Shown here in pieces: positions 34,561-43,498 of a DNA stretch of 44,680 nt. A model generated the notes under the pieces. That model ran no database searches and had not been told where the DNA came from. It saw nothing but the letters and a program-made list of their open reading frames with translations. Each line of letters opens with the position of its first letter. Within the stretch, counting starts at the first letter, position 1. Source of the DNA: Ignavibacterium sp. Lineage in GTDB: Bacteria > Bacteroidota > Ignavibacteria > Ignavibacteriales > Ignavibacteriaceae. The translations under genes were made by a program, and so were the position numbers. The DNA lies in assembly GCA_020354005.1 (NCBI GenBank), contig CP070637.1, positions 2,585,654 to 2,630,333 on the forward strand. The letters run 5' to 3'.

Positions 34561-36999
34561 TTGAATCAGTTAGATAAGATTGAAATTAGGCACTCGAATG
34601 AAGGATCTATTGTTGAAGATATACCTGAAATTTTACCGATTTTGCCCCTGCGCGATATTGTTATATTCCCCTATATGATTTTCCCCGTTTTGGTTGGAAG
34701 AGAACAATCGATTAAAGCAGCAAACTTTGCCTCGGACAAAACTAAATACATATTCCTCTCCACACAGAAGAAATCAAATATTGAAGCACCTACTAAAAAG
34801 GATATCTATTCAGATGGAACAATCGCAAAGATTGTACAGATTCTTAAGCTCCCGAATGGCCTAATGAAAATCCTCGTCGATGGATTAATACAAGCACGAA
34901 TTGTCAAATTTACAGATCGGGAAGAATTTTTTGAGGGTAAAATTGAAGTCGTTTTGCCTGAGTTAGTCAGGGATCATGAGATGAACGCTATGGAAAGGCA
35001 AATGTCTCAGTTGTTCAAAGAATATGTAAAGATAAGCAGGAATATTCCTGCAGATACTTTAACTGCTTATGAAAATATTGAAGAACCGGACAGGAAATTA
35101 TTTTATGCGGCGGCAAATATCAACCAGCTAATAGAAGTTAAGCAGGCGATTCTTCAAAAGTACACATTAAAAGATCAGTTTTATGAAGTGATAAAAATTC
35201 TGAACTCCGAAATAGATATTCTTAAAATAGAAAAAGAAATCGACAACAAAGTCCAGGAGAATATTTCTAAAACACAGAGAAAATTCATTATACAAGAACA
35301 AATAAAAATTTTACAAGATGAGTTGGGTGATGATGAGGATACTACACCTGAATTTGTAAAAATCAGGGATCAGATAAAAAAAGCAAAAATGCCAAAGGAA
35401 GTTGAAGAGAAAGCTTTCGAAGAATTGAGTAAGCTGAAAAAAAGTTCACCTATGTCACCTGAGTCAACCGTTATCCGTAACTATCTTGATTGGTTAACGG
35501 ATGTGCCATGGTCGAAAAAAACAAAGGATAACCTTGATATCAAGCATGTACAGGAAATACTTGATGATGATCATTTCGGACTGGAGAAACCTAAGGAAAG
35601 AATAATTGAACATATAGCTGTATTAAACCTTGTTAAACAAATGAAAGGCCAGATCCTATGTTTTGTAGGACCTCCCGGTGTTGGAAAAACTTCTTTGGGT
35701 AAATCAATTGCAAGAGCTCTGGGACGAAAATTTGTAAGGATAAGTTTAGGTGGCGTTCGTGATGAAGCTGAAATAAGAGGACATAGAAGAACTTACATTG
35801 GTTCTATGCCGGGTAAAATTATTCAGTCTATGAAAAAAGCCGGGACCATAAATCCAGTTATTCTTTTAGATGAAATTGATAAGATGAGTGTTGATTTCAG
35901 GGGTGATCCATCATCTGCAATGCTTGAAGTACTTGATCCGGAACAGAACCATACATTTAATGATCATTATTTAGAAGTTGATTACGACTTAAAGCAGGTT
36001 ATGTTTATTACGACAGCAAATGTACGGTATAACATACCGCTTCCTCTACAGGATAGAATGGAAATAATTGAACTGCCGGGTTATTTGGAATATGATAAGT
36101 TGGAGATTGCAAAACGTCATCTTATACCCAAACAACTTAAAGCACACGGACTCAGTAATAAAAATGTACAGTTCAATACAAGCGCAATTAATAAAATCAT
36201 TAGGGATTATACACGAGAAGCCGGTGTTAGAAATCTTGAACGTGAAATAGCATCTATATGTAGAAAAGTTGCCAGAGAGATTGTTGTAAAGGAATCGACA
36301 AATGGTAAAGGAAAGAGTAAAATTAAAAATTCTATCAATGATAAAAAGGTGGAAACGTATTTAAAGAGCCCAAAGTTCCGTACACAACGTCACGAAAAGA
36401 CCAGGAGAGTTGGCAGTGTAACAGGTTTGGCATGGACAAGCGTTGGTGGCGATATCCTTAATGTTGAAGTTACAATAATGAACGGTGCAGGTAAATTGAG
36501 TCTTACAGGTCAACTCGGCAATGTTATGAAAGAATCCGCTCAAGCAGCACTAAGTTATTTAAGGTCTTCAGCAAATAAATTAAATCTTGATGCAGATTTC
36601 TTTAAGAACAAAGAAATACATATTCACGTACCGGAAGGTGCAATACCGAAAGACGGACCGTCTGCGGGGATTACAATGGCTATGGCAATGCTTTCTGCAA
36701 TTAGTAAAAAAGCTGCCTCTAACAATGTTGCGATGACCGGAGAAATAACTTTAACAGGTTCTATTCTTGCCATAGGTGGTTTAAATGAAAAACTACTGGC
36801 TGCAAAGCGTAACAATATAGAGACAGTTATTATACCAAAGGATAACGAAGTTGATTTGTTGGAAATTTCGGATAAGGTAAAAAGCGGTATAAAAATAATA
36901 ACAATTGAAAAAGTAGAAGATGCAATACCGTATGTCTTCCCAACACTGATAAAAAGTAAATCATCATCTAAAAAAAAAGTAAAAAGTAAAACTTCTTGA
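34561..36999 (+). CDS. lon: ATP-dependent protease Lon
   Basis: An 812-residue cytoplasmic AAA+ protease that degrades misfolded and regulatory proteins. N-terminal LON substrate domain (about 24-215, LPILPLRDIVIFPYMIFPVLV), helical linker, AAA+ module with Walker A G370-PPGVGKTS and Walker B ILLD437-E438-IDKM, and the S16 protease domain with the catalytic dyad S701 (GPSAG) and K744, 43 residues apart as in E. coli Lon. The start is TTG 34561; no ATG fits, and AGGAG (34547-34551) is well placed. The C-terminus carries a Lys/Ser-rich tail (KSKSSSKKKVKSKTS). The stop overlaps the start of the next gene (TTGA). Confidence 0.95.
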   Translation: MNQLDKIEIRHSNEGSIVEDIPEILPILPLRDIVIFPYMIFPVLVGREQSIKAANFASDKTKYIFLSTQKKSNIEAPTKKDIYSDGTIAKIVQILKLPNGLMKILVDGLIQARIVKFTDREEFFEGKIEVVLPELVRDHEMNAMERQMSQLFKEYVKISRNIPADTLTAYENIEEPDRKLFYAAANINQLIEVKQAILQKYTLKDQFYEVIKILNSEIDILKIEKEIDNKVQENISKTQRKFIIQEQIKILQDELGDDEDTTPEFVKIRDQIKKAKMPKEVEEKAFEELSKLKKSSPMSPESTVIRNYLDWLTDVPWSKKTKDNLDIKHVQEILDDDHFGLEKPKERIIEHIAVLNLVKQMKGQILCFVGPPGVGKTSLGKSIARALGRKFVRISLGGVRDEAEIRGHRRTYIGSMPGKIIQSMKKAGTINPVILLDEIDKMSVDFRGDPSSAMLEVLDPEQNHTFNDHYLEVDYDLKQVMFITTANVRYNIPLPLQDRMEIIELPGYLEYDKLEIAKRHLIPKQLKAHGLSNKNVQFNTSAINKIIRDYTREAGVRNLEREIASICRKVAREIVVKESTNGKGKSKIKNSINDKKVETYLKSPKFRTQRHEKTRRVGSVTGLAWTSVGGDILNVEVTIMNGAGKLSLTGQLGNVMKESAQAALSYLRSSANKLNLDADFFKNKEIHIHVPEGAIPKDGPSAGITMAMAMLSAISKKAASNNVAMTGEITLTGSILAIGGLNEKLLAAKRNNIETVIIPKDNEVDLLEISDKVKSGIKIITIEKVEDAIPYVFPTLIKSKSSSKKKVKSKTS

Positions 37000-37490
37000 A
37001 AGAGATAGTCAGCACTGAACATATCGAGTCTGAGGAGGGAAAATATAAACTGCTCCTCAAACAAGTAAAGGAGTTGTTAAGTACCGATGATGATGAACTA
37101 TCAAACCTATCCAATTTAACGGCAGCAATAAACCAAACTTTTGACAAAGTAAGTTGGGTGGGATTTTATCTATTCAAAGACAAAAAACTAATCCTTGGAC
37201 CATTTCAAGGAAAGGTGGCTTGCACCGAAATAGAAATTGGAAAAGGTGTTTGTGGTACTGCTGCAGAAAAAAGGGAAACTATAATAGTGGAGGATGTAAA
37301 TAAATTTCCCGGTCATATTTTCTGTGATGCAGATTCAAAATCAGAAATAGTTGTTCCAATAATTAAAAGTGATGGCTTACTTTATGGAGTACTTGATTTG
37401 GATAGCAGCGAGTACAACTCATTTAACAATGTAGATAAGCAATACCTCGAAGAAATTTGTAAATTTCTTGCAAAGGAAATTTTTACTTAA
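36996..37490 (+). CDS. Free methionine-(R)-sulfoxide reductase (GAF-domain, fRMsr type)
   Basis: A 164-residue single GAF-domain enzyme that reduces free methionine-R-sulfoxide. The family landmarks are VSWVGFYLF, LGPFQGKVACTEI, GKGVCGTAA, PGHIFCDADSKSEIVVPI and GVLDLDS. The three cysteines C76, C86 and C110 have the same spacing (10 and 24) as the catalytic and resolving cysteines of the E. coli enzyme. The TTG start overlaps the lon stop in the tetranucleotide TTGA, so translation is probably coupled to lon; this would tie oxidative repair to protein quality control. It is followed by dnaX 28 bases later. Confidence 0.88.
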   Translation: MKEIVSTEHIESEEGKYKLLLKQVKELLSTDDDELSNLSNLTAAINQTFDKVSWVGFYLFKDKKLILGPFQGKVACTEIEIGKGVCGTAAEKRETIIVEDVNKFPGHIFCDADSKSEIVVPIIKSDGLLYGVLDLDSSEYNSFNNVDKQYLEEICKFLAKEIFT

Positions 37491-37518
37491 AATAATTCAT
37501 CTATAATTCAGGACTGGA

Positions 37519-39213
37519 ATGGAATATCTTGTTACTGCAAGAAAATGGCGGCCACAGAAATTTGATGATGTAGTTGGACAGGAACATATTACACAGACAT
37601 TAAAGAATGCCATAAACAATAAACGGATTGCACACGCTTATCTTTTTACCGGACCACGTGGGGTAGGGAAGACAACAACAGCCCGCATTTTTTCTAAGGC
37701 GCTAAATTGTAAAAACCAAAAGAATGCTGAACCTTGTAATAAATGTGATATCTGTAATGAAATCCAAAATGGTCAATCTTTGGATTTTATTGAGATCGAT
37801 GGAGCATCTAATAGGGGTATTGATGAAGTGCGAACATTAAGAGAATCTGTAAAGTATGCACCAACACGAGGTAAGTATAAAATCTATATTATAGATGAAG
37901 TACATATGTTAACAAAAGAATCGTTTAACGCATTCCTAAAAACTTTAGAAGAACCGCCCGAACACATAATCTTTATTTTTGCAACAACTGATGCTCACAA
38001 GGTACCACTAACAATAATATCTCGCTGCCAGAGGTTTGATTTTAGAAGAATCCAAATGGCAACGATAAAGGGCACACTTGCTAAAATTGCTGAAGCAGAA
38101 AAAATAAATATCGATGATAAGACTCTTACCATCATTGCAAAAAAAGCCGATGGAGCTTTAAGGGATGCTGAAAGTTATTTTGACCAGGTTGTTTCCTTTT
38201 GCGGAAGCAAAATTGATTCGGAAACTGTTGCGCAAATGTTGAACCTGATAGACGATGAAATTTATTTTAATATCTCGGAAGCAATACTCAATAAAGACTT
38301 CAGTATGGTATTTAATGTTACCAATACAATCTATGAAAACGGTTGGGACTTTATAGACTTTACAGAAGGGCTTATTGAACATTTCAGAAATATAATGACG
38401 GTAGTGCTGACAGAGAAAACTTCACTCACAGAGACAGCTGATGTTTATCGTGCACGCTATCAAGAATATATGGATCGGTTCTCGAAAGGCGACCTGCTAA
38501 GAATATTAAATTATTTATCAAGAGTTCAGCAGGAGCTAAGATTTTCATCGAACCAAAAACTGAAGATAGAAATAGCACTAAGTCATCTAATAGGATTAGA
38601 AAAAACAACAACATTAACCGATATTATTTCTGAAATAAACTCAGTAACTGGAATCGAAAAAAAAAATCTTCTTAAGGAACAAGTAACTCCAGCAAGTCTG
38701 AAGGGAACTTACTCCGATAGCAAAACCTTTGAAAAAAAGCCAGTAGTTACAAAAACAGCTGAGCAGATCGTATCCTATCCCCTAAAAAATAGAAAACTTG
38801 TTAAACAAGAATCGGATGAGGTAGGTACCAGCAATCTGGGATTTGATACTGTAAGCAAAAAATGGCAATACTTTTTAGATGAAATTTCCAAAGATAGAGG
38901 ACTTACTTTGAGTCCTGCATTAAGCTCATTAAAATTGCACTCGTTGACGGGGAATAAACTCTCAGTCTCTTCAAAAATAAAAGATAGTAGAAAAACGATT
39001 GAATTAAACAGAAGTTATCTCGAAAACAAATCCAAAAGTGTATTTGGTAAGAGACTGCATTTTCTTTTTTCGACCGATAAAGTTGCTGGAATTAAAGATA
39101 ATTTAGAATCAGTAAATCTCGAAAATGATAGAGTACAAAAGAAAAGTACTACGACAGGAAATCCCATTGAAGATTTTATAGTTGAGGAACTGAAAGGAAT
39201 ACAAATTAAGTAG
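37519..39213 (+). CDS. dnaX: DNA polymerase III subunits gamma/tau
   Basis: A 564-residue clamp-loader ATPase. N-terminus KWRPQKFDDVVGQEHITQTL, Walker A GPRGVGKTTTAR (residues 45-56), a zinc-binding cluster around ALNC and CNKCDIC, Walker B IYIIDEVHMLT and the sensor region TTDAHKVPLTIISRCQRFDF. Domains I-III end near residue 370; beyond lies a less conserved tail (to 564) that in tau contacts polymerase and helicase. An A10 run at 38657-38666 begins at residue 380, just past domain III, and a shift of one base in either direction leads to a stop within a few codons (see separate entry). It lies in the lon / fRMsr / dnaX / cmk / rpsA run. Confidence 0.95.
   Translation: MEYLVTARKWRPQKFDDVVGQEHITQTLKNAINNKRIAHAYLFTGPRGVGKTTTARIFSKALNCKNQKNAEPCNKCDICNEIQNGQSLDFIEIDGASNRGIDEVRTLRESVKYAPTRGKYKIYIIDEVHMLTKESFNAFLKTLEEPPEHIIFIFATTDAHKVPLTIISRCQRFDFRRIQMATIKGTLAKIAEAEKINIDDKTLTIIAKKADGALRDAESYFDQVVSFCGSKIDSETVAQMLNLIDDEIYFNISEAILNKDFSMVFNVTNTIYENGWDFIDFTEGLIEHFRNIMTVVLTEKTSLTETADVYRARYQEYMDRFSKGDLLRILNYLSRVQQELRFSSNQKLKIEIALSHLIGLEKTTTLTDIISEINSVTGIEKKNLLKEQVTPASLKGTYSDSKTFEKKPVVTKTAEQIVSYPLKNRKLVKQESDEVGTSNLGFDTVSKKWQYFLDEISKDRGLTLSPALSSLKLHSLTGNKLSVSSKIKDSRKTIELNRSYLENKSKSVFGKRLHFLFSTDKVAGIKDNLESVNLENDRVQKKSTTTGNPIEDFIVEELKGIQIK
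38657..38666 (+). promoter_or_regulatory. A10 slippery run in dnaX, candidate frameshift/slippage site for a gamma form
   Basis: Ten consecutive A in frame GAA AAA AAA AAT. A ribosomal -1 shift, or one extra A in the mRNA, gives AAA TCT TCT TAA and stops at 38673-38675, making a 385-residue protein that ends after the AAA+ core. One A fewer stops at about 10 codons. It contains the -1 heptamer A AAA AAA in the correct phase. Comparable sites make gamma in E. coli (ribosomal) and Thermus (transcriptional). Confidence 0.5.
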
Positions 39214-39301
39214 AAATACGCCTTTATTACTATCATCTGACTACCTTCCAATTCTTTAGAATGATTTGATATAATTTGATTTTTGGCTATTTTTATTGTC
39301 T

Positions 39302-40003
39302 ATGTCAAAAAATCTTATCATTGCGATTGATGGACCTGCCGGTTCCGGAAAAAGTACTACTGCAAAAATTGTTGCTCAAAGATTAGGTTTTCTGTACATC
39401 GATACCGGTGCAATGTATAGAGCGATAACCTATATGGCAATTCGTAATAAGATTTTAGATGACCAGCGTAAAATTGTTGATATGGCAGGAAAAAGTGAAA
39501 TTGAACTTGATTTCACTGATGGACTTACAAAGATTAAAATCAACGGTGAAGAATTAACAGATCATATACGTTCGATTGATGTAAATGAAAATGTTAGTAA
39601 TGTAAGCAAAATTGAAGAATTGAGAAAAATTCTGGTAAACAAGCAGAGAGAGATGGGCACAAAAGGACAAAGTGTTGTTATGGAAGGAAGGGATATCGGA
39701 ACAGTTGTTTTTCCAAACGCTGATGTAAAAATTTTCCTTACTGCTATAATTGATGAGAGAGCAAAGAGACGTGCAAAAGAGTTTGCTGATAATGGTACAC
39801 ACGTTCCGTTAAATGAAATAAAAGCGAATCTGCAAAACAGAGATATAATTGATTCGAACAGAGACACGAGTCCGCTGAAACAGGCACTGGATGCTGTTGT
39901 AGTTGATACAAGTAACGTAACGATTCAAGAGCAGGTAAATACGATAATAGATGAAGTACACAAAACTGCAAACAAATTAGGAATAGAATTAAATATTAAC
40001 TGA
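39302..40003 (+). CDS. cmk: Cytidylate kinase
   Basis: A 233-residue (d)CMP kinase. P-loop IAIDGPAGSGKSTTAK, IDTGAMYRAITYMAI, VVMEGRDIGTVVFPNADVKIFL, and RDIIDSNRDTSPLKQA are the family signatures; the length fits the long (with CMP insert) type. I start at ATG 39302; the TTG two codons earlier is less likely. It phosphorylates CMP/dCMP to the diphosphates in nucleotide recycling. Adjacent to rpsA, as in many bacteria, with a 102-base gap that contains a long-range inverted repeat. Confidence 0.95.
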   Translation: MSKNLIIAIDGPAGSGKSTTAKIVAQRLGFLYIDTGAMYRAITYMAIRNKILDDQRKIVDMAGKSEIELDFTDGLTKIKINGEELTDHIRSIDVNENVSNVSKIEELRKILVNKQREMGTKGQSVVMEGRDIGTVVFPNADVKIFLTAIIDERAKRRAKEFADNGTHVPLNEIKANLQNRDIIDSNRDTSPLKQALDAVVVDTSNVTIQEQVNTIIDEVHKTANKLGIELNIN

Positions 40004-40007
40004 GTTT

Positions 40008-40071
40008 TAAAGCCAAAATAATTTCAATTGTAAAACTAAAATACCTGTGTTATTGTTTTTTATTGGCTTTA
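40008..40071 (+). promoter_or_regulatory. Inverted repeat in the rpsA leader
   Basis: TAAAGCCAA at 40008-40016 and TTGGCTTTA at 40063-40071 are a perfect 9-base inverted pair with a 46-base A/T-rich loop, between the cmk stop and the rpsA ribosome site (GGAGG at 40096-40100). It could be an mRNA leader structure for S1 autoregulation or the cmk 3' end. There is no U-tract right after it. Confidence 0.35.
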
Positions 40072-40105
40072 GCAATAGTACAGATGATAACTAATTGGAG
40101 GATTA

Positions 40106-41965
40106 ATGTCCGAAGAGACGAATGAAACAAGTAGGGTTATTGCAACCGATACCGATTACGAAAAAGCAAAGACCAAATTTCACAGTGAAGAATATTCTAA
40201 AGATGAATTTCTAACACTGGCACAAATGTATGCTGATTCTTTCCACGATGTGAAAGAAGGCGAACTTATAAAAGGAACAATTGTCGGAATTCAGGATGAT
40301 TATGTGATTGTTGACGTTGGGTTTAAATCGGAAGGAACTATTCCAATGATTGAATTTCCTGAAGATGCAGAATTAAAAGTTGGCGATAAAATAGAAGTTG
40401 TTCTAGAAAGCCTTGAAGATAATTATGGAAACCTCATCTTAAGCAAACAAAGAGCTGATTTTCTAAAGATATGGTCACGTGTTATGAATGCTCATGAGAC
40501 GGGTGAAATCCTTGAAGGTAAGATTATTAAGAGAATTAAAGGTGGGATGGTTGTAGATTTATTTGGGATGGAAGCATTTCTGCCAGGTTCACAAATTGAT
40601 GTTAGACCGATTAGAGACTTTGATGCTTTTGTTGGACAAACGATGGACTTTAAGGTTGTTAAAGTAAACGTACCTACAGAAAATGTTGTAGTGTCACACA
40701 AGGCGTTGGTTGAAGAAGAAATTGCAGATCAAAGAAATGCAATTCTAGAAGGTCTCGAGAAGGGACAGATACTTGAAGGTACTGCAAAAGCTATAACAGA
40801 TTTTGGTGTGTTTGTTGACCTTGGCGGAGTTGATGGTTTAATACATATAACTGACCTTAGCTGGGGGAGAATTAACCATCCAAGTGAAGTTGTAAAACTT
40901 GATGAAGTTATTAAAGTAGTTGTGACTGACTTTGATGAAGAGAAGAAGAGAATATCTCTCAGTCTAAAGAAACTTATGCCGCATCCATGGGAAGATATTG
41001 CTTCCAAGCATCAGGTTGGCGATAAAGTTTCAGGCCGAGTTGTTTCACTTACAGATTATGGTGCATTCATTGAAATTGAAAAAGGTATTGAAGGACTTAT
41101 CCATAACTCAGAGATGAGCTGGACTCAGCATATTAAGCATCCTTCACAGGTTGTTGCAATGGGACAGGTAATCGAAGCCGTAATACTTAGTCTTGATAAA
41201 GATGAAAAGAAAATATCACTAGGAATTAAACAATTGGAACCCGATCCATGGGAAACTCTTATGCAGAAGTACCCCATCGATTCCAAGCACAGTGGAGTAG
41301 CACGAAATCTTACAAACTTCGGTGTGTTCGTTGAACTTGAGCCTGGTGTTGATGGACTTGTTCACATTTCGGATCTCTCGTGGACCAAAAAGATACGTCA
41401 TCCAGGAGAAGTTGTTAAAAAAGGTGAATCGATTGATGTAGTTGTACTTGGTGTTGATGTTGACCAAAGAAAGATTTCACTTGGACACAAGCAAATGATC
41501 GAAAATCCTTGGGATAGTTTTGAAAAGCAGTATTCAGTTGGGAAGTTCACCGATGGCAAGGTTGTAAGAATTATTGAAAAGGGATTGATTGCTGAGCTTC
41601 ATAATGAAGTTGATGGATTTGTTCCTGCGACACAACTTTCAACTTCCAGACTAAAAAATATTTCAAACCATTTCCCAATTGATGATATAATTCCTCTTAA
41701 GGTAATTGAGTTTGATAAAGAGAATAAGAAAATTGTGTTAAGCGCAATCTCAGCTCTCAAAGAAAAAACGGAAGAGGAAATTCAAGAATACTTAAACAAG
41801 CACAAGCTTGACAGGGTATCGGTACAGAGCATTAAGAGCGCCGAAACAGGAACTATAGATTCATCTGAATTTCCGATATTTGAAGTCCCGGATAGTGAAC
41901 CGCCGGTGCAACCTCAGCCGCAACCGGAACTTCCGCCACAGGAAGAGAAGAAAGAAGAAAATTAA
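40106..41965 (+). CDS. rpsA: 30S ribosomal protein S1
   Basis: A 619-residue RNA-binding ribosomal protein with six S1 domains in a row, for example GTIVGIQDDYVIVDVGFKSE, GTAKAITDFGVFVDLGGVDG and GVARNLTNFGVFVELEPGVD. The central repeats have the typical DLSW...HP..VV linkers. The tail is rich in Pro, Gln and Glu (PVQPQPQPELPPQEEKKEE) and should be disordered. S1 unwinds and delivers mRNA to the ribosome. A clear GGAGG precedes the ATG, which begins MSEETNE. It lies right after cmk, a conserved pairing. A double-hairpin repeat lies downstream before mtaB. Confidence 0.96.
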   Translation: MSEETNETSRVIATDTDYEKAKTKFHSEEYSKDEFLTLAQMYADSFHDVKEGELIKGTIVGIQDDYVIVDVGFKSEGTIPMIEFPEDAELKVGDKIEVVLESLEDNYGNLILSKQRADFLKIWSRVMNAHETGEILEGKIIKRIKGGMVVDLFGMEAFLPGSQIDVRPIRDFDAFVGQTMDFKVVKVNVPTENVVVSHKALVEEEIADQRNAILEGLEKGQILEGTAKAITDFGVFVDLGGVDGLIHITDLSWGRINHPSEVVKLDEVIKVVVTDFDEEKKRISLSLKKLMPHPWEDIASKHQVGDKVSGRVVSLTDYGAFIEIEKGIEGLIHNSEMSWTQHIKHPSQVVAMGQVIEAVILSLDKDEKKISLGIKQLEPDPWETLMQKYPIDSKHSGVARNLTNFGVFVELEPGVDGLVHISDLSWTKKIRHPGEVVKKGESIDVVVLGVDVDQRKISLGHKQMIENPWDSFEKQYSVGKFTDGKVVRIIEKGLIAELHNEVDGFVPATQLSTSRLKNISNHFPIDDIIPLKVIEFDKENKKIVLSAISALKEKTEEEIQEYLNKHKLDRVSVQSIKSAETGTIDSSEFPIFEVPDSEPPVQPQPQPELPPQEEKKEEN

Positions 41966-42017
41966 TTTCTTTATTTCAGAGTTCTTAATTTTTCGAGGTT
42001 GTTTCATTAGCTTAAAT

Positions 42018-42098
42018 GTGTCAGTCTGTCCACCGCGGAGGACTGTCGATGACTGACACTTAATTAATAGCATCACACTCCGACGTACTATGTGTGAC
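42018..42098. repeat. Double-hairpin intergenic repeat, copy 1
   Basis: First hairpin: GTGTCAGTC (42018-42026) pairs perfectly with GACTGACAC (42051-42059), with an inner GTCC/GGAC arm around CCGCGG. Second hairpin: TCACAC (42073-42078) with GTGTGA (42092-42097). The second half aligns with the copy at 44269-44335 (shared CACACT-CGAC, GTGACAA). Lies in the rpsA-mtaB gap and may also act as the rpsA terminator. Confidence 0.55.
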
Positions 42099-42145
42099 AA
42101 TAAAACCGCCAAAGATGCAACCTCTTCATTCAATAATTTATTAGT

Positions 42146-43471
42146 ATGCCCGACACAGTTGCATTACATACCATTGGCTGTAAATTAAACTTCTCAGAAA
42201 CATCTACTATTGGCAATCAATTTCTGTTAAATGGATATAATCTAGTACCACTTGATAGCAGTGCAGATATATATGTTTTTAATACCTGCACAGTTACTGA
42301 AAATGCAGAAAGAGATTGCAGACAATTAATTCGAAAAGCACTGAGACGAAATCCAAATGCATATATAATTGTTACCGGATGTTACGCTCAGTTAAGACCA
42401 GATGAGATTGCCGGAATAGAAGGTGTGGATGCTGTTCTGGGAAGCAACGAAAAATTTCAGTTATTTTCCCTCCTGAATAATTTCAATAGTTCCAATATTG
42501 CTTGTGTTCATGTCGGCTCCTTAGATGATGTAAATGAATTTGGTGATGCACATTCCACCGATGCGGACAGCAGAACTAGAGCATATTTTAAGATACAGGA
42601 CGGGTGCGATTATAATTGTACATTCTGTACAATTCCTCTTGCCAGAGGTACCAGCAGAAGCATGGATCCAAACAAAGCTGTTGAAGAATTCAGAAAACTT
42701 GTTGAAGATGGATATAAGGAGATTATTCTGACTGGCGTTAATGTCGGTGACTATGGGAAGAAATATAATGTGGAGTTTTATGATCTTCTTTTAAAACTAA
42801 TACAGGTTGAAGGAGAATTTAGAATTAGGATTAGTTCTATCGAACCAAACTTATTATCTGATGGTATTATAGATTTAATTGCAGAAGAAGACAAAATTTG
42901 CAACCACTTACATATTCCTCTCCAAAGCGGGAGTCCTGAAATTTTAAATTCTATGCAAAGAAGATACACTATAAAAGATTATGAAAATGTAATTATGCAA
43001 GCTCACGAGAAAATTATTGATCTTGGAATTGGAGTAGATATAATTGTCGGCTTCCCGGGTGAAACTGAAAATCACTTTATAGAAACTCATAATTTCCTTC
43101 GTGACCTTCCAATTTCATATCTGCACGTTTTTACTTACTCAGAGCGGCCCGATACAAAGGCTATATATTTACCCAACATGGTTAAGATAAAAGAAAGAAA
43201 AAGACGAAACAAAATCCTCAGGATATTAAGCGAGAAAAAGAAGCGTAGCTTTTATGAAAATATGGTGGGCAAAATTTCAACTGTATTATTTGAAGATGCA
43301 GCCATAGATGAGATTATGAAAGGATTTACTTCAAATTATATAAGAATAATTAATGATTATGATAAATCTGTTATTAATAAGCTGGAAGATATTGAAATAA
43401 CTGGTTTAACAAATGATGGTTTTTGTACAGGTAGACTGATGGATACTAAATATTCAATTGACATAGTCTAA
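42146..43471 (+). CDS. mtaB: tRNA t6A37 methylthiotransferase MtaB
   Basis: A 441-residue radical SAM enzyme that converts t6A37 to ms2t6A37 in tRNAs decoding ANN codons. N-terminal methylthiotransferase domain with three cysteines in IGC12KLNFSE, FNTCTV and VTGCYAQ; radical SAM cluster C154-DYN-C158-TF-C161 in QDGCDYNCTFC; HLHIPLQSGSPEIL; and a TRAM-like C-terminal RNA-binding segment. GCKLNFSET is what separates MtaB from MiaB and RimO. It is preceded by a repeat element and followed 27 bases later by the DUF5683-like gene. Confidence 0.92.
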   Translation: MPDTVALHTIGCKLNFSETSTIGNQFLLNGYNLVPLDSSADIYVFNTCTVTENAERDCRQLIRKALRRNPNAYIIVTGCYAQLRPDEIAGIEGVDAVLGSNEKFQLFSLLNNFNSSNIACVHVGSLDDVNEFGDAHSTDADSRTRAYFKIQDGCDYNCTFCTIPLARGTSRSMDPNKAVEEFRKLVEDGYKEIILTGVNVGDYGKKYNVEFYDLLLKLIQVEGEFRIRISSIEPNLLSDGIIDLIAEEDKICNHLHIPLQSGSPEILNSMQRRYTIKDYENVIMQAHEKIIDLGIGVDIIVGFPGETENHFIETHNFLRDLPISYLHVFTYSERPDTKAIYLPNMVKIKERKRRNKILRILSEKKKRSFYENMVGKISTVLFEDAAIDEIMKGFTSNYIRIINDYDKSVINKLEDIEITGLTNDGFCTGRLMDTKYSIDIV

Positions 43472-43498
43472 GCTTACCACTAATATTCATCTAAAAAC

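Noticed and set aside
36970-36978. A9 run near the end of lon as a slippage site giving a Lon-reductase fusion
   Set aside because: The -1 frame, which is the frame of the reductase, meets TAA at 36987-36989 before the reductase start, so no fusion can form.
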